Source of the DNA: Synechococcaceae bacterium WBB_10_009
GTDB taxonomy: Bacteria; Cyanobacteriota; Cyanobacteriia; PCC-6307; Cyanobiaceae
Length of the DNA: 26,341 nucleotides
Reading direction: 5' to 3'
Assembly (NCBI GenBank): GCA_010030955.1
Contig: RHBP01000006.1
Span: 1-26,341, forward strand
The position numbers were made by a program, and so were the translations under genes. Numbering within the stretch: the stretch's first letter is position 1; each line of letters begins with the position of its first letter. Shown here in pieces: positions 15,514 through 24,197 of this stretch. A model generated the notes under the pieces. That model made no database searches. It was given only the letters and a program-made list of their open reading frames with translations, and was not told the DNA's origin.

Positions 15514-17295
15514 GCGTGACACCCGCAGCCAGGGGCCGGCGCTGTTGCGGCAACCGATCAGGGCCGCGTCGGTGGGTCCATCCAGCCGGTTGAGCCAGCC
15601 GTTGAGGCTCGGTTCCAGCGTGATCAAGGGCCAGCGCTCACCGGAGGCCAGCTCCAGGCTGAAGCTCCCCTGGCCGTCGGGGATCACCGTGCCCTGCCAT
15701 GGGCGTTCATGGGGCTCCGCTGGCACCGAGGCACCGCTGTCGGCGGGCGACGCTGCCCCACCCCAGCTGCCGTCGAAGCCCAGCCGTGAAGGATCGTCGA
15801 GCACCGCCCGCTGGCGTGCCTGCCAGGCGGGGTGGTGCCAGGGGGTGTCCCAGAGGGGCACCACCGCCGCCGGAGCGATGGGATCGCTGAGCAGGAGTTC
15901 CTGCAGATCGCGCACCGGCAACTGGGCCGGCGGCACGGCGCGCCCCAGGGCCAGGGCCGCCGCCGCACCGGCCGCCTGGCCGATGTTGAAAATCAGCGGT
16001 TGCAGGCGGGTGGCCCCATTGGCCATGTGGCTGGTGCTGAATCCCTTGTCCGCCGCCAGCAGGTTGTCGATGTCGGCGCTCAGCAAGGCGCCGTAGGGAA
16101 TGCAAAAGGGGGTACCGGTCCAGCGCCCTCCCCAACGGCAGCTTTTGGGGGCCAGGGGCCAATCGGGCCCGGGGTAGTGGTGGTCGTTGGCGTAATTGCC
16201 CACGGCCACCGAGCTGATGGCCCCGGCCCCATCGGTGGGCACTGGGGCCGTGGCCTGGCCGGACGCCGTGGGCAGCAGCTGCAGCTCCGTGACCACCTCC
16301 AGACCCACCAGGCGCCGGCCCTCGCGCCAGTAGGGCATCAGGGCGAGTGGCGAGGCACCGGTGAGGGCCGACGGATCGTCGCTGCCCCCCGGGAAACAGC
16401 GGCCCGGCTGCAACCAACCGCCGGAGGCCTGCTGCAGGGCCTCCAGAAACGCCAGGCTGTGGAGCTGCATCTGCTGTTCCACGGCCCCGCGGATGGCGGG
16501 ATCGGGATCGAACAGTTGGGGCAATTGGTGGTGCCAATCGTTGCCGTGCAAGGGCCAATTGAGCATCACCAGGCCCTCCGGCAGGCGGCCGTAGGTGACC
16601 GTGCGTTCCAGGCCAAAGGCGTCGCTGGCGCCGGCAAATGGGGCCGGCAGGGGGGCAGTGGCAAACGGGCTGGGCGGGTCCCCATGCAGAAGCCCCATCG
16701 CCACCCAGGTGGGGGACTGCACGGGCTGGCGGTGGAAGAAGGGGTCCAGATCCAGATCCCGCTGGGGGGGAGCGCTGGGCTCTTGCCAGCATTCGCGCGC
16801 TTCCCACCCAAACCGGTGTGGGGCCTCGGCCAGGGGGAAGGTGTCCCCCAGGTCGCTGCCGTCGATCAGCATCTCCAGCTCGATGCGCACCGCTGCACCA
16901 CCCCGCAACACCCGCAGGGCGGCAATGCGCTTGCCACGGCGCTCCACCGCCTGCAACTGCACCGATGGCCACCATTGCAGGCGGGCCTCCTGGCTGCACC
17001 AGCGGCGCAGGATGGCTTCAGCGGTGGCGGGGCGGTAGCCAAAGCAGCTGACCCAGTTGTGGTCGAGACCACTGGGCTCCTGCCGCTCCAGCTCCCTGAG
17101 GAAGGCACCCCATAGCCCCGTTTGCCAGGGGGTCAATTCATTGCCATCGGGGCAGCACACCCCGGCGGCGCTCACCATGCCCCCCAGCCAGGGCCCGGGC
17201 GTGAGCAGCAGGGTTTCAGCCCCAGAACGAGCGGCCTGCAGGGCGGCCGCCACGGCGCCGGTGCCACCACCCCAGACCACGAGGGGGGCGGTCAT
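15502..17295 (-). CDS. FAD-dependent oxidoreductase (FAD_oxidored family)
   Basis: 597-residue flavoprotein whose N-terminus has a dinucleotide-binding glycine motif (VVWGGGTGAVAAALQAARSG, about residues 6-25) and then LLTPGPWLGGMVSAAGV, typical of the FAD_oxidored group. LIDGSDLGDTFPLA and a late FAD-contacting region (GALLSADIDNLLAADKGFSTSHM then NIGQAAGAAAALAL) complete the cofactor site. The substrate is unknown. The ATG at 17295 places the glycine motif close to the start; an ATG five codons upstream (17310) is also possible. It is convergent with the RNB gene (12-base overlap) and divergent from metG. Confidence 0.85.
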   Translation of the reverse strand: MTAPLVVWGGGTGAVAAALQAARSGAETLLLTPGPWLGGMVSAAGVCCPDGNELTPWQTGLWGAFLRELERQEPSGLDHNWVSCFGYRPATAEAILRRWCSQEARLQWWPSVQLQAVERRGKRIAALRVLRGGAAVRIELEMLIDGSDLGDTFPLAEAPHRFGWEARECWQEPSAPPQRDLDLDPFFHRQPVQSPTWVAMGLLHGDPPSPFATAPLPAPFAGASDAFGLERTVTYGRLPEGLVMLNWPLHGNDWHHQLPQLFDPDPAIRGAVEQQMQLHSLAFLEALQQASGGWLQPGRCFPGGSDDPSALTGASPLALMPYWREGRRLVGLEVVTELQLLPTASGQATAPVPTDGAGAISSVAVGNYANDHHYPGPDWPLAPKSCRWGGRWTGTPFCIPYGALLSADIDNLLAADKGFSTSHMANGATRLQPLIFNIGQAAGAAAALALGRAVPPAQLPVRDLQELLLSDPIAPAAVVPLWDTPWHHPAWQARQRAVLDDPSRLGFDGSWGGAASPADSGASVPAEPHERPWQGTVIPDGQGSFSLELASGERWPLITLEPSLNGWLNRLDGPTDAALIGCRNSAGPWLRVSRLAG

Positions 17296-17382
17296 GGCTT
17301 CCAGGGGCATCGCAGCAGCGTCGCGCCCGCCAAGGCTGGCAGCTCAGGGACCGGGCGGGAAGGGCTGCGTAAGATCCGGCCG

Positions 17383-18909
17383 ATGACCTACACCCTCACC
17401 ACCCCGCTCTACTACGTCAACGACAAGCCGCATCTGGGCAGTGCTTACACCACCCTGGCCTGCGACGCGTTGGCGCGGTTTCAACGGTTGATCGGGGAGC
17501 CGGTGCTGTTCATCACCGGCTGCGATGAGCATGGTCAGAAAATTCAACGCACCGCTGAAGCGGCGGGCCTCAGCCCCCAGGCCCATTGCGATGCCGTCAG
17601 CGCCCAATACCGCGAGCTCTGGCAGCGCTGGCAGATCAGCAACGACCGCCTGATCCGCACCACCGACCCACGGCACCGCCGCATCGTGGAGCAGTTCTTT
17701 GCCCGGGTGGAAGCCAACGGCGACATCGTGGAGGGCCGCCAACAGGGTTGGTACTGCGTGGCCTGCGAGGAGTTCAAGGACGAGCCCGCCACCGCCGCGG
17801 CACCGCAGTGCCCCATCCACCAACGGCCCTTGGAGTGGCGCGACGAGCTCAACCTGTTTTTCCGCCTCTCGCGCTACCAGGAGTCGATCGAAGCCCTGAT
17901 CGCCCAGCCGGGATTCATCCAGCCGGTGAGCCGCCGCAATGAGGTGGAGAACTTCGTGCGCCAGGGCCTGCGTGATTTCTCGATTTCCCGTGTGAATCTC
18001 CCCTGGGGGATTCCCGTTCCCGGCCACGACGGCCACACCTTTTACGTGTGGTTTGACGCCCTGCTGGGCTACATCACAGCCCTGTTGGAGGAGGGGGATG
18101 CCCCCGACCTGGATCTGGCGGTGGCGCGGGGCTGGCCCGCCGCGGTGCATGTGATCGGCAAGGACATCCTGCGCTTCCATGCGGTGTATTGGCCGGCGAT
18201 GTTGCTCTCCGCCGGGCTGCCGCTACCGCGCCAGGTGTTTGGCCATGGCTTCCTCACCCGGGAGGGCCAGAAGATGGGCAAATCCCTCGGCAACGTGTTG
18301 GATCCAGCCCTCCTGCTGGAGCGGTGCGGCCGTGATGCGGTGCGGTGGTACCTGCTGCGCGACATCCCCTTTGGTGAGGACGGTGACTTCCAGCAGCAGC
18401 GCTTCATCGATCTGGTGAACAACGACCTGGCCAACACGATCGGCAACCTGCTCAACCGCACCAGTTCGATGGCACGCCGCTGGTTTGCCGGCGCGGTGCC
18501 ACCGGCGGGGGACGGGGCCCGCGACGATCACCCCCTGGCCGCAGCAGCCCACCAGGCCCGTACCACCACCATGGCGGCCCTGGCACAGCTGGATTTCCGC
18601 AGCGCGGCGGAAGCGGCCCTGCAGCTGGCGATCAGCGCCAACGGGTACCTCAATGACCAGGCCCCCTGGAGCCGCATGAAACAGGAGGGCCATGAAGCGC
18701 AGGTGGCCGCAGATCTGTATGCGGTGCTCGAGGCGGCGCGACTCGTGGCGCTGCTGCTGGCACCGCTGCTGCCCGACCTTTCAGCCCGCATGCTCGAACA
18801 GCTGGCGGAGCCGGCGGCCGAGTCGAGCCGTCCCGGGGCGACTGGCCGCAACGGTTGCGCTGGGGTGGGCTGCGGGCGGGGGCTGCCCTGCCGGAGCCAA
18901 GCCCGGTGA
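17383..18909 (+). CDS. metG: Methionyl-tRNA synthetase, 3' end frameshifted as sequenced
   Basis: Charges tRNA-Met. The 508-residue product begins MTYTLTTPLYYVNDKPHLGS (HIGH-like motif H17-L-G-S). It carries zinc-site cysteines in CVACEEF...CPIHQRPLEWR, the tRNA/Met-binding stretch YVWFDALLGYI, and KMGKSLGN at about residue 297 (KMSKS-like). There is no C-terminal tRNA-binding domain. The last 17 or so residues after about 18833 look wrong (RNGCAGVGCGRGLPCRSQAR). One frame back, WPQRLRWGGLRAGAALPEPS then PVMARLELDEPL ends at TGA 18939-18941, which is the expected C-terminus and gives a 4-base overlap with the next gene. A one-base deletion in the G run near 18835-18838 explains this. Confidence 0.93.
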   Translation: MTYTLTTPLYYVNDKPHLGSAYTTLACDALARFQRLIGEPVLFITGCDEHGQKIQRTAEAAGLSPQAHCDAVSAQYRELWQRWQISNDRLIRTTDPRHRRIVEQFFARVEANGDIVEGRQQGWYCVACEEFKDEPATAAAPQCPIHQRPLEWRDELNLFFRLSRYQESIEALIAQPGFIQPVSRRNEVENFVRQGLRDFSISRVNLPWGIPVPGHDGHTFYVWFDALLGYITALLEEGDAPDLDLAVARGWPAAVHVIGKDILRFHAVYWPAMLLSAGLPLPRQVFGHGFLTREGQKMGKSLGNVLDPALLLERCGRDAVRWYLLRDIPFGEDGDFQQQRFIDLVNNDLANTIGNLLNRTSSMARRWFAGAVPPAGDGARDDHPLAAAAHQARTTTMAALAQLDFRSAAEAALQLAISANGYLNDQAPWSRMKQEGHEAQVAADLYAVLEAARLVALLLAPLLPDLSARMLEQLAEPAAESSRPGATGRNGCAGVGCGRGLPCRSQAR

Positions 18910-18937
18910 TGGCCCGTCTGGAGCTTGACGAGCCCCT

Positions 18938-20101
18938 GTGACCCGCATCCATCGCCTTTACGCCGTGGGCCTCAGTGCCGTGGCCGCCGGCCTGGTGGGC
19001 TGCACCACGGCCCCCAAGGCACCGCCACCGGAGGAGCCGTTTGTGTTTCGGGCACTGGATCTGCGGCAGCGCGACGCCCTGGGGGCCCCCGCCTGGGACC
19101 TGATCAGCCCGGAGGCCCGCTACGACATCGTTCGCCAGTTGGCCCAGGCCCGCCAGCCCCGCGGCACGATTTACAAGCAGGGGAAAGCCCACATCACCAT
19201 CCGCGCCCGCAGCGGCACCGTGATCGGCGATGGCCAAGCCATCCAGTTGGAGGGGGATGTGCAGATCACCCTGCTGGGGGCCAACCCCGTGCGCATCACA
19301 GGCGACCAGGTGCGTTGGATCCCCAGCCAGGACCTGATGGTGATCGACCGCCGCCCCGCGGCCATCGATCGGCGCACCCGCATCGAGGCGGCCCTGGCCC
19401 GCTACCGCATCAAGGCTGATCAGCTCGAATTGCGCGGCACCCCGGTGCTCGAGCACTGGCAGCAGGGGGGCGCGCAGACGACCCCGCTGCGCGTTCAAAC
19501 CCCCTGGCTCAACTGGAGGCCCGAGCAGGGCGACCTGGTGGCCCGTGAGCTGGTGCGTGGGGTGCGCCGCGAGGGCAATGGCCAGCTGGAGCTGCGGGCC
19601 CAGGGCCTGCAGGGCAACATTCGCCGCGGTTTCGTCGACCTTCAAGCCCCGGTGCAGGTGCGCGATCCCCAACGCCAGGGATGGCTCAATGCCTCCACCA
19701 CCCGTTGGTTGATCAACGATCAGCAACTCAGCAGCGATCAGCCCGTCCAGGGGGGCTTCAAGGCGTTGCGCGGCCAGGGCCGACGCTGGCGCGTCAACCT
19801 GGCCAACAGCACGGTGGCCCTCGACGGGGGCTGCCGCATCGAGCAGCCCGGCGAGCGTCTCAGCGCCCGCCAATGCCTCTGGAACTGGCCCACGGGACGT
19901 TTCCAGGCCGCCGGGGATGTGGAGTTGCGGCGCTCCAGCTACAGCCAACGCACCCGGGCGGGCCTGCTGCTGGGTCGCATCGGTGCCGATGGGGTGGCGG
20001 TGTTCACGGCGCCGGGGGCCCGGGTTCAGTCCCGGTTCACGATTCCCCCCCAGCGGCCTGGGGGTGGGGCAGCGCGCCGATCGGCTCCAGTGCAGTTCTG
20101 A
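18938..20101 (+). CDS. lptC: LptC-family lipoprotein (LPS export, periplasmic)
   Basis: 387-residue predicted lipoprotein. A short signal sequence ends in a lipobox (LVGC, Cys at about residue 22), so it should be membrane-anchored and periplasmic. The following region (GTVIGDGQAIQLEGDVQITLLG.VRITGDQVRW, repeated in KADQLELRGTPVLEHW and RAQGLQGNIRRGFVDLQAPVQV) has the beta-jellyroll pattern of LptC/LptA-like proteins that carry lipopolysaccharide across the periplasm. It is longer than E. coli LptC (about 190 residues), as in other cyanobacteria. GTG at 18938 overlaps the restored metG stop in a GTGA junction. The 3' end overlaps the next, convergent gene by 65 bases. Confidence 0.82.
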   Translation: MTRIHRLYAVGLSAVAAGLVGCTTAPKAPPPEEPFVFRALDLRQRDALGAPAWDLISPEARYDIVRQLAQARQPRGTIYKQGKAHITIRARSGTVIGDGQAIQLEGDVQITLLGANPVRITGDQVRWIPSQDLMVIDRRPAAIDRRTRIEAALARYRIKADQLELRGTPVLEHWQQGGAQTTPLRVQTPWLNWRPEQGDLVARELVRGVRREGNGQLELRAQGLQGNIRRGFVDLQAPVQVRDPQRQGWLNASTTRWLINDQQLSSDQPVQGGFKALRGQGRRWRVNLANSTVALDGGCRIEQPGERLSARQCLWNWPTGRFQAAGDVELRRSSYSQRTRAGLLLGRIGADGVAVFTAPGARVQSRFTIPPQRPGGGAARRSAPVQF

Positions 20102-20702
20102 GCTTCCGGGCCCAGCCCTCCAACCAGGCCTCATCGCTGCGGCTGAAGCAACGGGGTGACCACCCCGCCAGCAGCAGCACCCCGTCTGCCCCCAGCGGCT
20201 GAACAATCACCGCGGGCACCCCCTCCGGCAGACCCCGGAACTCATCCCGGCCTGGGTAGAGGGTCAGGTTCACCAGACCAATGGCCGCCGCGGTGCTGCA
20301 GGCACGGCGGCAGATGGCGCCAGGGGTGAAGACCGTGCCGTCGGCTGCGAGCACCCCCCGCCGCAACAGCGTGCGTCCGCGCCAATGCAACAGCACGGAG
20401 GCCGCCGGTGTGGCAGTGAGCAGCATCTGGCTGCCCCAGGCGAGCTCCTGACGCAGGTCGTCGGGCAGCTCACCATTGAGCTCCAACCCCTGCTCACCCT
20501 CCAGTGCGACCCGGCCCGGGGCTTCCGGCATGGCGCGGGTCCAGAGGATCGCCACGAGCATTAGCCCCACCGCCAACAGACTGGCCAACACCGCCGCGCG
20601 CTCCAGGGCTGGGCTCAGCTCCGGCGCGGTCAGTTGGTTGGTGATGCTCAACGCCAGACCCAGCACACCTGCGGCCAGGGTGAGGCGGGCGGCCGTGCCC
20701 AT
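20037..20702 (-). CDS. Cofactor assembly of complex C subunit B (CCB2/CCB4-like)
   Basis: 221-residue membrane protein of the DUF2930/CCB family. In chloroplasts CCB2 and CCB4 help attach haem c-i covalently to cytochrome b6 on the stromal side of the thylakoid. Two N-terminal membrane segments (about residues 5-25 and 36-55) are followed by a soluble domain with SQMLLTATPAASVLLHWRG, ADGTVFTPGAICRRA and LLAGWSPRCFSRSDEAW. The ATG at 20702 gives the expected start. Its last 65 bases overlap lptC in convergent orientation, so the two C-termini are coded on opposite strands of the same DNA. Family assignment is from memory of the domain, without a search. Confidence 0.78.
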   Translation of the reverse strand: MGTAARLTLAAGVLGLALSITNQLTAPELSPALERAAVLASLLAVGLMLVAILWTRAMPEAPGRVALEGEQGLELNGELPDDLRQELAWGSQMLLTATPAASVLLHWRGRTLLRRGVLAADGTVFTPGAICRRACSTAAAIGLVNLTLYPGRDEFRGLPEGVPAVIVQPLGADGVLLLAGWSPRCFSRSDEAWLEGWARKLRTALEPIGALPHPQAAGGES

Positions 20703-20805
20703 GGACCTATCCAGGCAGCTGTGCTCACGTTGTCACAGCCACACAGGGGCTCGCGCCCCCTGGCAAATCCGGTGAAATGTCCCAGTCGGGCTCAATCGGT
20801 TGTCC

Positions 20806-21252
20806 ATGGCCACCAGCTCGGGGCTCCCCCAGCGGCTGCAGATCAGCACCCCTGCCGAAGCCTTCGCCGCCATTGCCCTGGCGGCGGTCGGCTGTGACGG
20901 TGAACTCTCGGCGGCGGAAGCCCGCGGCCTGCGTCAATTGCTGGAGTTCCGCACCCCCTTCCGCAGCCTTGATGCGGCGGCCATGGGCGCCCTGCTCGAT
21001 CAGCTGTTGGCGATCCTTCGCCAGGATGGCTGGCCCGCCCTGGTGGAGCAGGCGGTGCCCCTGCTCTCGCCGGATCAACGCCAGACCGCCCTGGCGGTGG
21101 CCGTGCAGCTCACCCTCGTGGATGAGTTGAGTTGCAGCGATGAGCGGCGATTCCTGCGTCAGCTGGCGGAGCGGCTCGAGGTGTCAGCGGAGCGCCTGGC
21201 CGCCATCGAAGAGGTGATCGGCCTGCTCCACCGCGACAGCCTGGCGGACTAA
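20806..21252 (+). CDS. TerB-like (tellurite resistance TerB family) protein
   Basis: Small acidic all-helical protein of 148 residues resembling TerB. STPAEAFAAIALAAVGCDGELSAAEARGL is the characteristic first part, with the acidic loop (CDGELS) in the position of the TerB metal-binding site. A second equivalent motif, QLTLVDELSCSDERRFLRQLAERL, gives the internal two-fold pattern of the fold. The ATG at 20806 is preferred over a TTG two codons upstream. Despite the family name, no other ter genes are nearby, so tellurite resistance is not supported. Function in picocyanobacteria is unknown. Confidence 0.8.
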   Translation: MATSSGLPQRLQISTPAEAFAAIALAAVGCDGELSAAEARGLRQLLEFRTPFRSLDAAAMGALLDQLLAILRQDGWPALVEQAVPLLSPDQRQTALAVAVQLTLVDELSCSDERRFLRQLAERLEVSAERLAAIEEVIGLLHRDSLAD

Positions 21253-21285
21253 CGGCAGACTGGGGCAACTGCACGCCTGGATTCC

Positions 21286-21966
21286 GTGGGGCACCGCCTT
21301 CGCCGTCCGTTCTCAGCACTGCTGCTGGCTGCCGTGCTGCTGGTGGGATCGATGGTGTTGGCCCCGGCCGCCTGGGCCACCGGCCTTGCCGACTTCACCA
21401 ATCAGCCCCCCGCCAGCCACGTGGTCGACACGGCCGACCTGCTCAGCCGCGCCGCCAACACCGAACTCGACAAGCGCCTCGAGGCTTTCGGCGGATCGGA
21501 CCTCGATGCCCGCCTGGTGACCCTGCGACGTCTGGATTACGGCCTCAGCCTCGACGGCCTCGGCCAGGGATTGCTGCAACGCTGGTCAACCCCAGGCGGA
21601 CCCGACCAGCTGCTGCTGTTGATCGAATCCCAGAACAACAGTGCCGCCGTGGTGGCCTCCGAGGGGCTGGCGCAGCGCCTGCCCGCAGACGTGCTGTCGA
21701 GCACCGCCATCAGCACCATGGGCCTGCCGTTGCGGGAAGGGGCCCGCTACCGCCAGGCCAGCCTGGATGCCCTCGATCGGCTGGGGGCGGTGCTGCAGGG
21801 TGAAGCCGATCCGGGGCCTCCCCAGCTGCAGGAGCGTCTGCCGATCGAAACCAACATCCCCACCCGCGAGGAAACCGCCTCAAGCAATGCGTTGCTGTGG
21901 GTGGTCGTTCTGCTGGTGGTTGGCACACTGGTGCCGATGATCACCTGGTGGGTTTTCTCCCGCTGA
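21286..21966 (+). CDS. psb32: Psb32-like TPM domain protein
   Basis: 226-residue protein with the layout of cyanobacterial Psb32 (TLP18.3 in plants), a thylakoid protein linked to photosystem II repair and protection. A signal peptide (about 1-31, ending AAWA) leads into a TPM domain (about 45-175) with HVVDTADLLSRAANTELDKRL, LRRLDYGLSLDGLGQGLLQRW and DQLLLLIESQNNSAAVVASEGL. A C-terminal membrane helix (about 199-220) ends in WWVFSR. Start is GTG at 21286. It is followed by pcxA 21 bases later, another thylakoid/envelope protein, and probably belongs to the same transcript. Confidence 0.85.
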   Translation: MGHRLRRPFSALLLAAVLLVGSMVLAPAAWATGLADFTNQPPASHVVDTADLLSRAANTELDKRLEAFGGSDLDARLVTLRRLDYGLSLDGLGQGLLQRWSTPGGPDQLLLLIESQNNSAAVVASEGLAQRLPADVLSSTAISTMGLPLREGARYRQASLDALDRLGAVLQGEADPGPPQLQERLPIETNIPTREETASSNALLWVVVLLVVGTLVPMITWWVFSR

Positions 21967-21987
21967 GGCCATCGCACACAAGCAGCC

Positions 21988-23130
21988 ATGGGGTTGACGG
22001 ATTGGATGGGGGCCTTCGATCGCGCCAGCGCCAGCGACCTCAGCGTGAATCTGGAGCGGGCCTATGAGGCCGCCCTGCTGATTCAGAGCCTGGAGCTGGA
22101 GTACTACAACGACCGTCCGGTTCGCCCGGAATTGGAGCTGAGCATCCCCCGCCAGGCCCAGGCGCAGATGCTGCGTCGCTTCCGGGCGGCCCTGGAGCTC
22201 TGCCAGGGCACCCTCTCCGGCATCGAGGCCCGCCGTGCCGAGCTCGACAGCCAGGAGCTGCGGCAGCTGCAGTTGATCGAAACCGTGCTGTCTCGCTATG
22301 GGCGCCGCAGCACCCTGCCCTCAATTTCCCGCTCTCCGGAGCTGCTGCCCCGCAGCCTGCTGGGGGTGGTGGATGGGGTGCGGCGCCAGCTCGACCCCGA
22401 GGCGGAAACGTTCGTTGTGGAGGGATTCCGCCGCCGCCGGGATTCCACCCTGGTGTCGCTGCGGATCCTGCTGCTGCTCATCCTCGTGCCGTTGATCGTG
22501 CAGCAGCTGAGCCGTTCGGTGATCATTTCGCCGCTGCTTGACCGCTACGCCCCCGACATTCCCTTCATCAGCTACACCAAGCCCCATCTCCAAGAAAAGG
22601 CGATCGGCAAATTGCGGCTGTACCAGCAGGAGCTCGAATTTGAAGCCCTGCTCGACGGCCGTGAACCCCCCAGCCGCGACGAGGTCCGCAGTGCCCTCGC
22701 CGCCCGGGCCGATGCGCTCAAGGAGGAGGCGGATTCTGAGGGGCTGGAGGCCACCAAGAACGTTCTCGCCGATGTAGCGGCCCTGCTGGGCTTTGCGCTG
22801 GTGTGCGTCTTCGGGCAGCGCGACCTGCAGGTGCTGCGCGGTTTTATGGATGAGGTGGTCTACGGCCTCAGCGACAGCGCCAAGGCCTTCACAATCATCC
22901 TGTTCACCGATGTGTTCGTGGGCTTCCACAGCCCCGAGGGCTGGACGGTGTTAATCGACGGCATCGCCCACCACCTGGGGCTGCCGGCCGAGGAGAACTT
23001 CATCATGTTGTTCATCGCCACCTTCCCGGTGGTGCTGGCCACGATCTTCAAGTACTGGATCTTCCGCTACCTCAACCGGGTTTCCCCATCGGCGGTGGCG
23101 ACCCTGCGCAACATGAATGGTGGGGGTTGA
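21988..23130 (+). CDS. pcxA: Proton extrusion protein PcxA (CemA/CotA)
   Basis: 380-residue membrane protein of the PcxA/CemA family, needed for light-driven proton release and efficient inorganic carbon uptake. A long soluble N-terminal part, with ARAYEAALLIQSLELEYYNDRPVRPEL-like text, precedes about four membrane helices (around residues 156-173, 256-275, 292-310 and 334-356). The family segments SYTKPHLQEKAIGKLRLYQQELEFEALL and FHSPEGWTVLIDGIAHHLGLP are intact. The ATG at 21988 has no competitor nearby. The final 14 bases overlap cobU, suggesting translational coupling to an unrelated pathway. Confidence 0.95.
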   Translation: MGLTDWMGAFDRASASDLSVNLERAYEAALLIQSLELEYYNDRPVRPELELSIPRQAQAQMLRRFRAALELCQGTLSGIEARRAELDSQELRQLQLIETVLSRYGRRSTLPSISRSPELLPRSLLGVVDGVRRQLDPEAETFVVEGFRRRRDSTLVSLRILLLLILVPLIVQQLSRSVIISPLLDRYAPDIPFISYTKPHLQEKAIGKLRLYQQELEFEALLDGREPPSRDEVRSALAARADALKEEADSEGLEATKNVLADVAALLGFALVCVFGQRDLQVLRGFMDEVVYGLSDSAKAFTIILFTDVFVGFHSPEGWTVLIDGIAHHLGLPAEENFIMLFIATFPVVLATIFKYWIFRYLNRVSPSAVATLRNMNGGG

Positions 23131-23704
23131 GGGCAGCGCCAGCCGGCTGGTGATGGTGTGCGGCCCCAGCCGCGGCGGCAAAAGCCGTTGGGCCGAACAC
23201 CTGGCCCATCAGGATGGCCGCCCCGTGCTTTACCTCGCCACCGGCAGCCCCGGTGACGGGGGCTCCGACCTCGCATGGCAGCGGCGGGTGGAGGCCCATC
23301 GCCTGCGGCGTCCTGGTGCCTGGACCTGCCAGGAAACGGGGCCCGATCTGCAGGGGGCCCTGGACGCCCGTCTCCACAGCGAGCACCCCCAGGCGGACCA
23401 TCTGCTGCTGGTGGATTCCCTTGGCAGCTGGCTGGCCTGGCACCTGGACGACAGCGACAGCCATTGGCGGCAACGCTGCGACCGGTTGCTGACCACCCTG
23501 CTGCAGCCCGGCCCCCCGGTGGTGCTGGTGGTGGAGGAAACCGGTTGGGGCGTGGTGCCCCCCACCGCCATCGGTGGCCTGTTCCGGGATCGCCTCGGGG
23601 CCCTGCAGCAACAGCTGATGCGCCACGCCGCTGTGGCCTGGTTGGTGGTGGGGGGCAGGGCCCTCGACCTGTTGCAGATCAGCCAACCGGTGCCGGAGCC
23701 CTGA
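23117..23704 (+). CDS. cobU: Adenosylcobinamide kinase / adenosylcobinamide-phosphate guanylyltransferase
   Basis: Bifunctional enzyme of cobalamin nucleotide-loop assembly: phosphorylates adenosylcobinamide, then adds GMP from GTP. The 195-residue protein has the P-loop GPSRGGKS at about residues 16-23 and the AHRLRRP segment holding the guanylylated histidine. LLLVDSLGSWLAW and LVVEETGWGVVPPTAIGGLFRDRLG are the Walker-B-like and late family motifs. The ATG at 23117 lies inside the end of pcxA. No other cobalamin genes are in the window, as is usual for scattered cob genes in cyanobacteria. It is called cobP in some genomes. Confidence 0.9.
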   Translation: MVGVEGSASRLVMVCGPSRGGKSRWAEHLAHQDGRPVLYLATGSPGDGGSDLAWQRRVEAHRLRRPGAWTCQETGPDLQGALDARLHSEHPQADHLLLVDSLGSWLAWHLDDSDSHWRQRCDRLLTTLLQPGPPVVLVVEETGWGVVPPTAIGGLFRDRLGALQQQLMRHAAVAWLVVGGRALDLLQISQPVPEP

Positions 23705-23705
23705 G

Positions 23706-24179
23706 ATGCCGCGCGTGGTGCTCTACCAGCCCGAAATTCCCCCCAACACGGGCAACGTGGCCCGCAGCTGCGCGGCCACCTGCTCCGAGTTGCATTTGGT
23801 GGAGCCGCTTGGGTTTGAGCTCAGCGATCGCACCGTGCGCCGGGCCGGCCTTGACTACTGGCCCTGGGTTGACCTGCACCGCCACGGTGATTGGGGGGCC
23901 TTCCGGACGCTGCAACGGGCCCGGGGTGGACGCTTGCTGGCCCTTAGCCGCCATGCCAGCCAGCCCTACACAGCGATCGCCTACCGCGACGACGACTGGC
24001 TCTTGTTTGGCCGGGAAACCTGCGGATTGCCCGAGGAGGTGCTCGCGGTCGCCGATGCCCGCCTCACCATTCCCATGCCGGGCGGGGTGGACCAGGGCGG
24101 TGGGGTGCGCAGCCTCAACCTGGCCACGGCCGCCGGCGTGGTGCTGTTTGAGGCCCTGCGGCAACGTCAGGCCGGGTAA
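23706..24179 (+). CDS. trmL: tRNA (cytidine(34)-2'-O)-methyltransferase TrmL
   Basis: SPOUT-class methyltransferase that 2'-O-methylates the wobble nucleotide of tRNA-Leu isoacceptors. The 157-residue protein shows all three family motifs: YQPEIPPNTGNVARSCAAT at the N-terminus, LLFGRETCGLPEEVL in the middle, and the SAM-binding knot MPGGVDQGGGVRSLNLATAAGVVLFEAL at the C-terminus (usual text is IPM...RSLNLS). The ATG at 23706 follows the cobU stop by one base. A terminator hairpin spans its stop codon. Confidence 0.95.
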   Translation: MPRVVLYQPEIPPNTGNVARSCAATCSELHLVEPLGFELSDRTVRRAGLDYWPWVDLHRHGDWGAFRTLQRARGGRLLALSRHASQPYTAIAYRDDDWLLFGRETCGLPEEVLAVADARLTIPMPGGVDQGGGVRSLNLATAAGVVLFEALRQRQAG

Positions 24180-24192
24180 CACGGCCTTTTTT
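24169..24192 (+). terminator. Rho-independent terminator overlapping the trmL stop
   Basis: AGGCCG (24169-24174) and CGGCCT (24182-24187) form a 6-bp stem with a 7-base loop that contains the trmL TAA. A T run continues from the stem to 24192. It should end the psb32-pcxA-cobU-trmL transcript. The stem partly lies in the last codons of trmL. Confidence 0.75.
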
Positions 24193-24197
24193 CCTTT

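Noticed and set aside
20744..20762. Inverted repeat CAGGGG/CCCCTG between the CCB gene and the TerB-like gene
   Set aside because: It has no T run and lies between divergent starts, so it is not a terminator; six GC pairs in a high-GC spacer are easily chance.
20806..21252. Tellurite-resistance island suggested by the TerB-like gene
   Set aside because: No terC, terD or other ter genes are nearby; isolated TerB-fold proteins are common in cyanobacteria.
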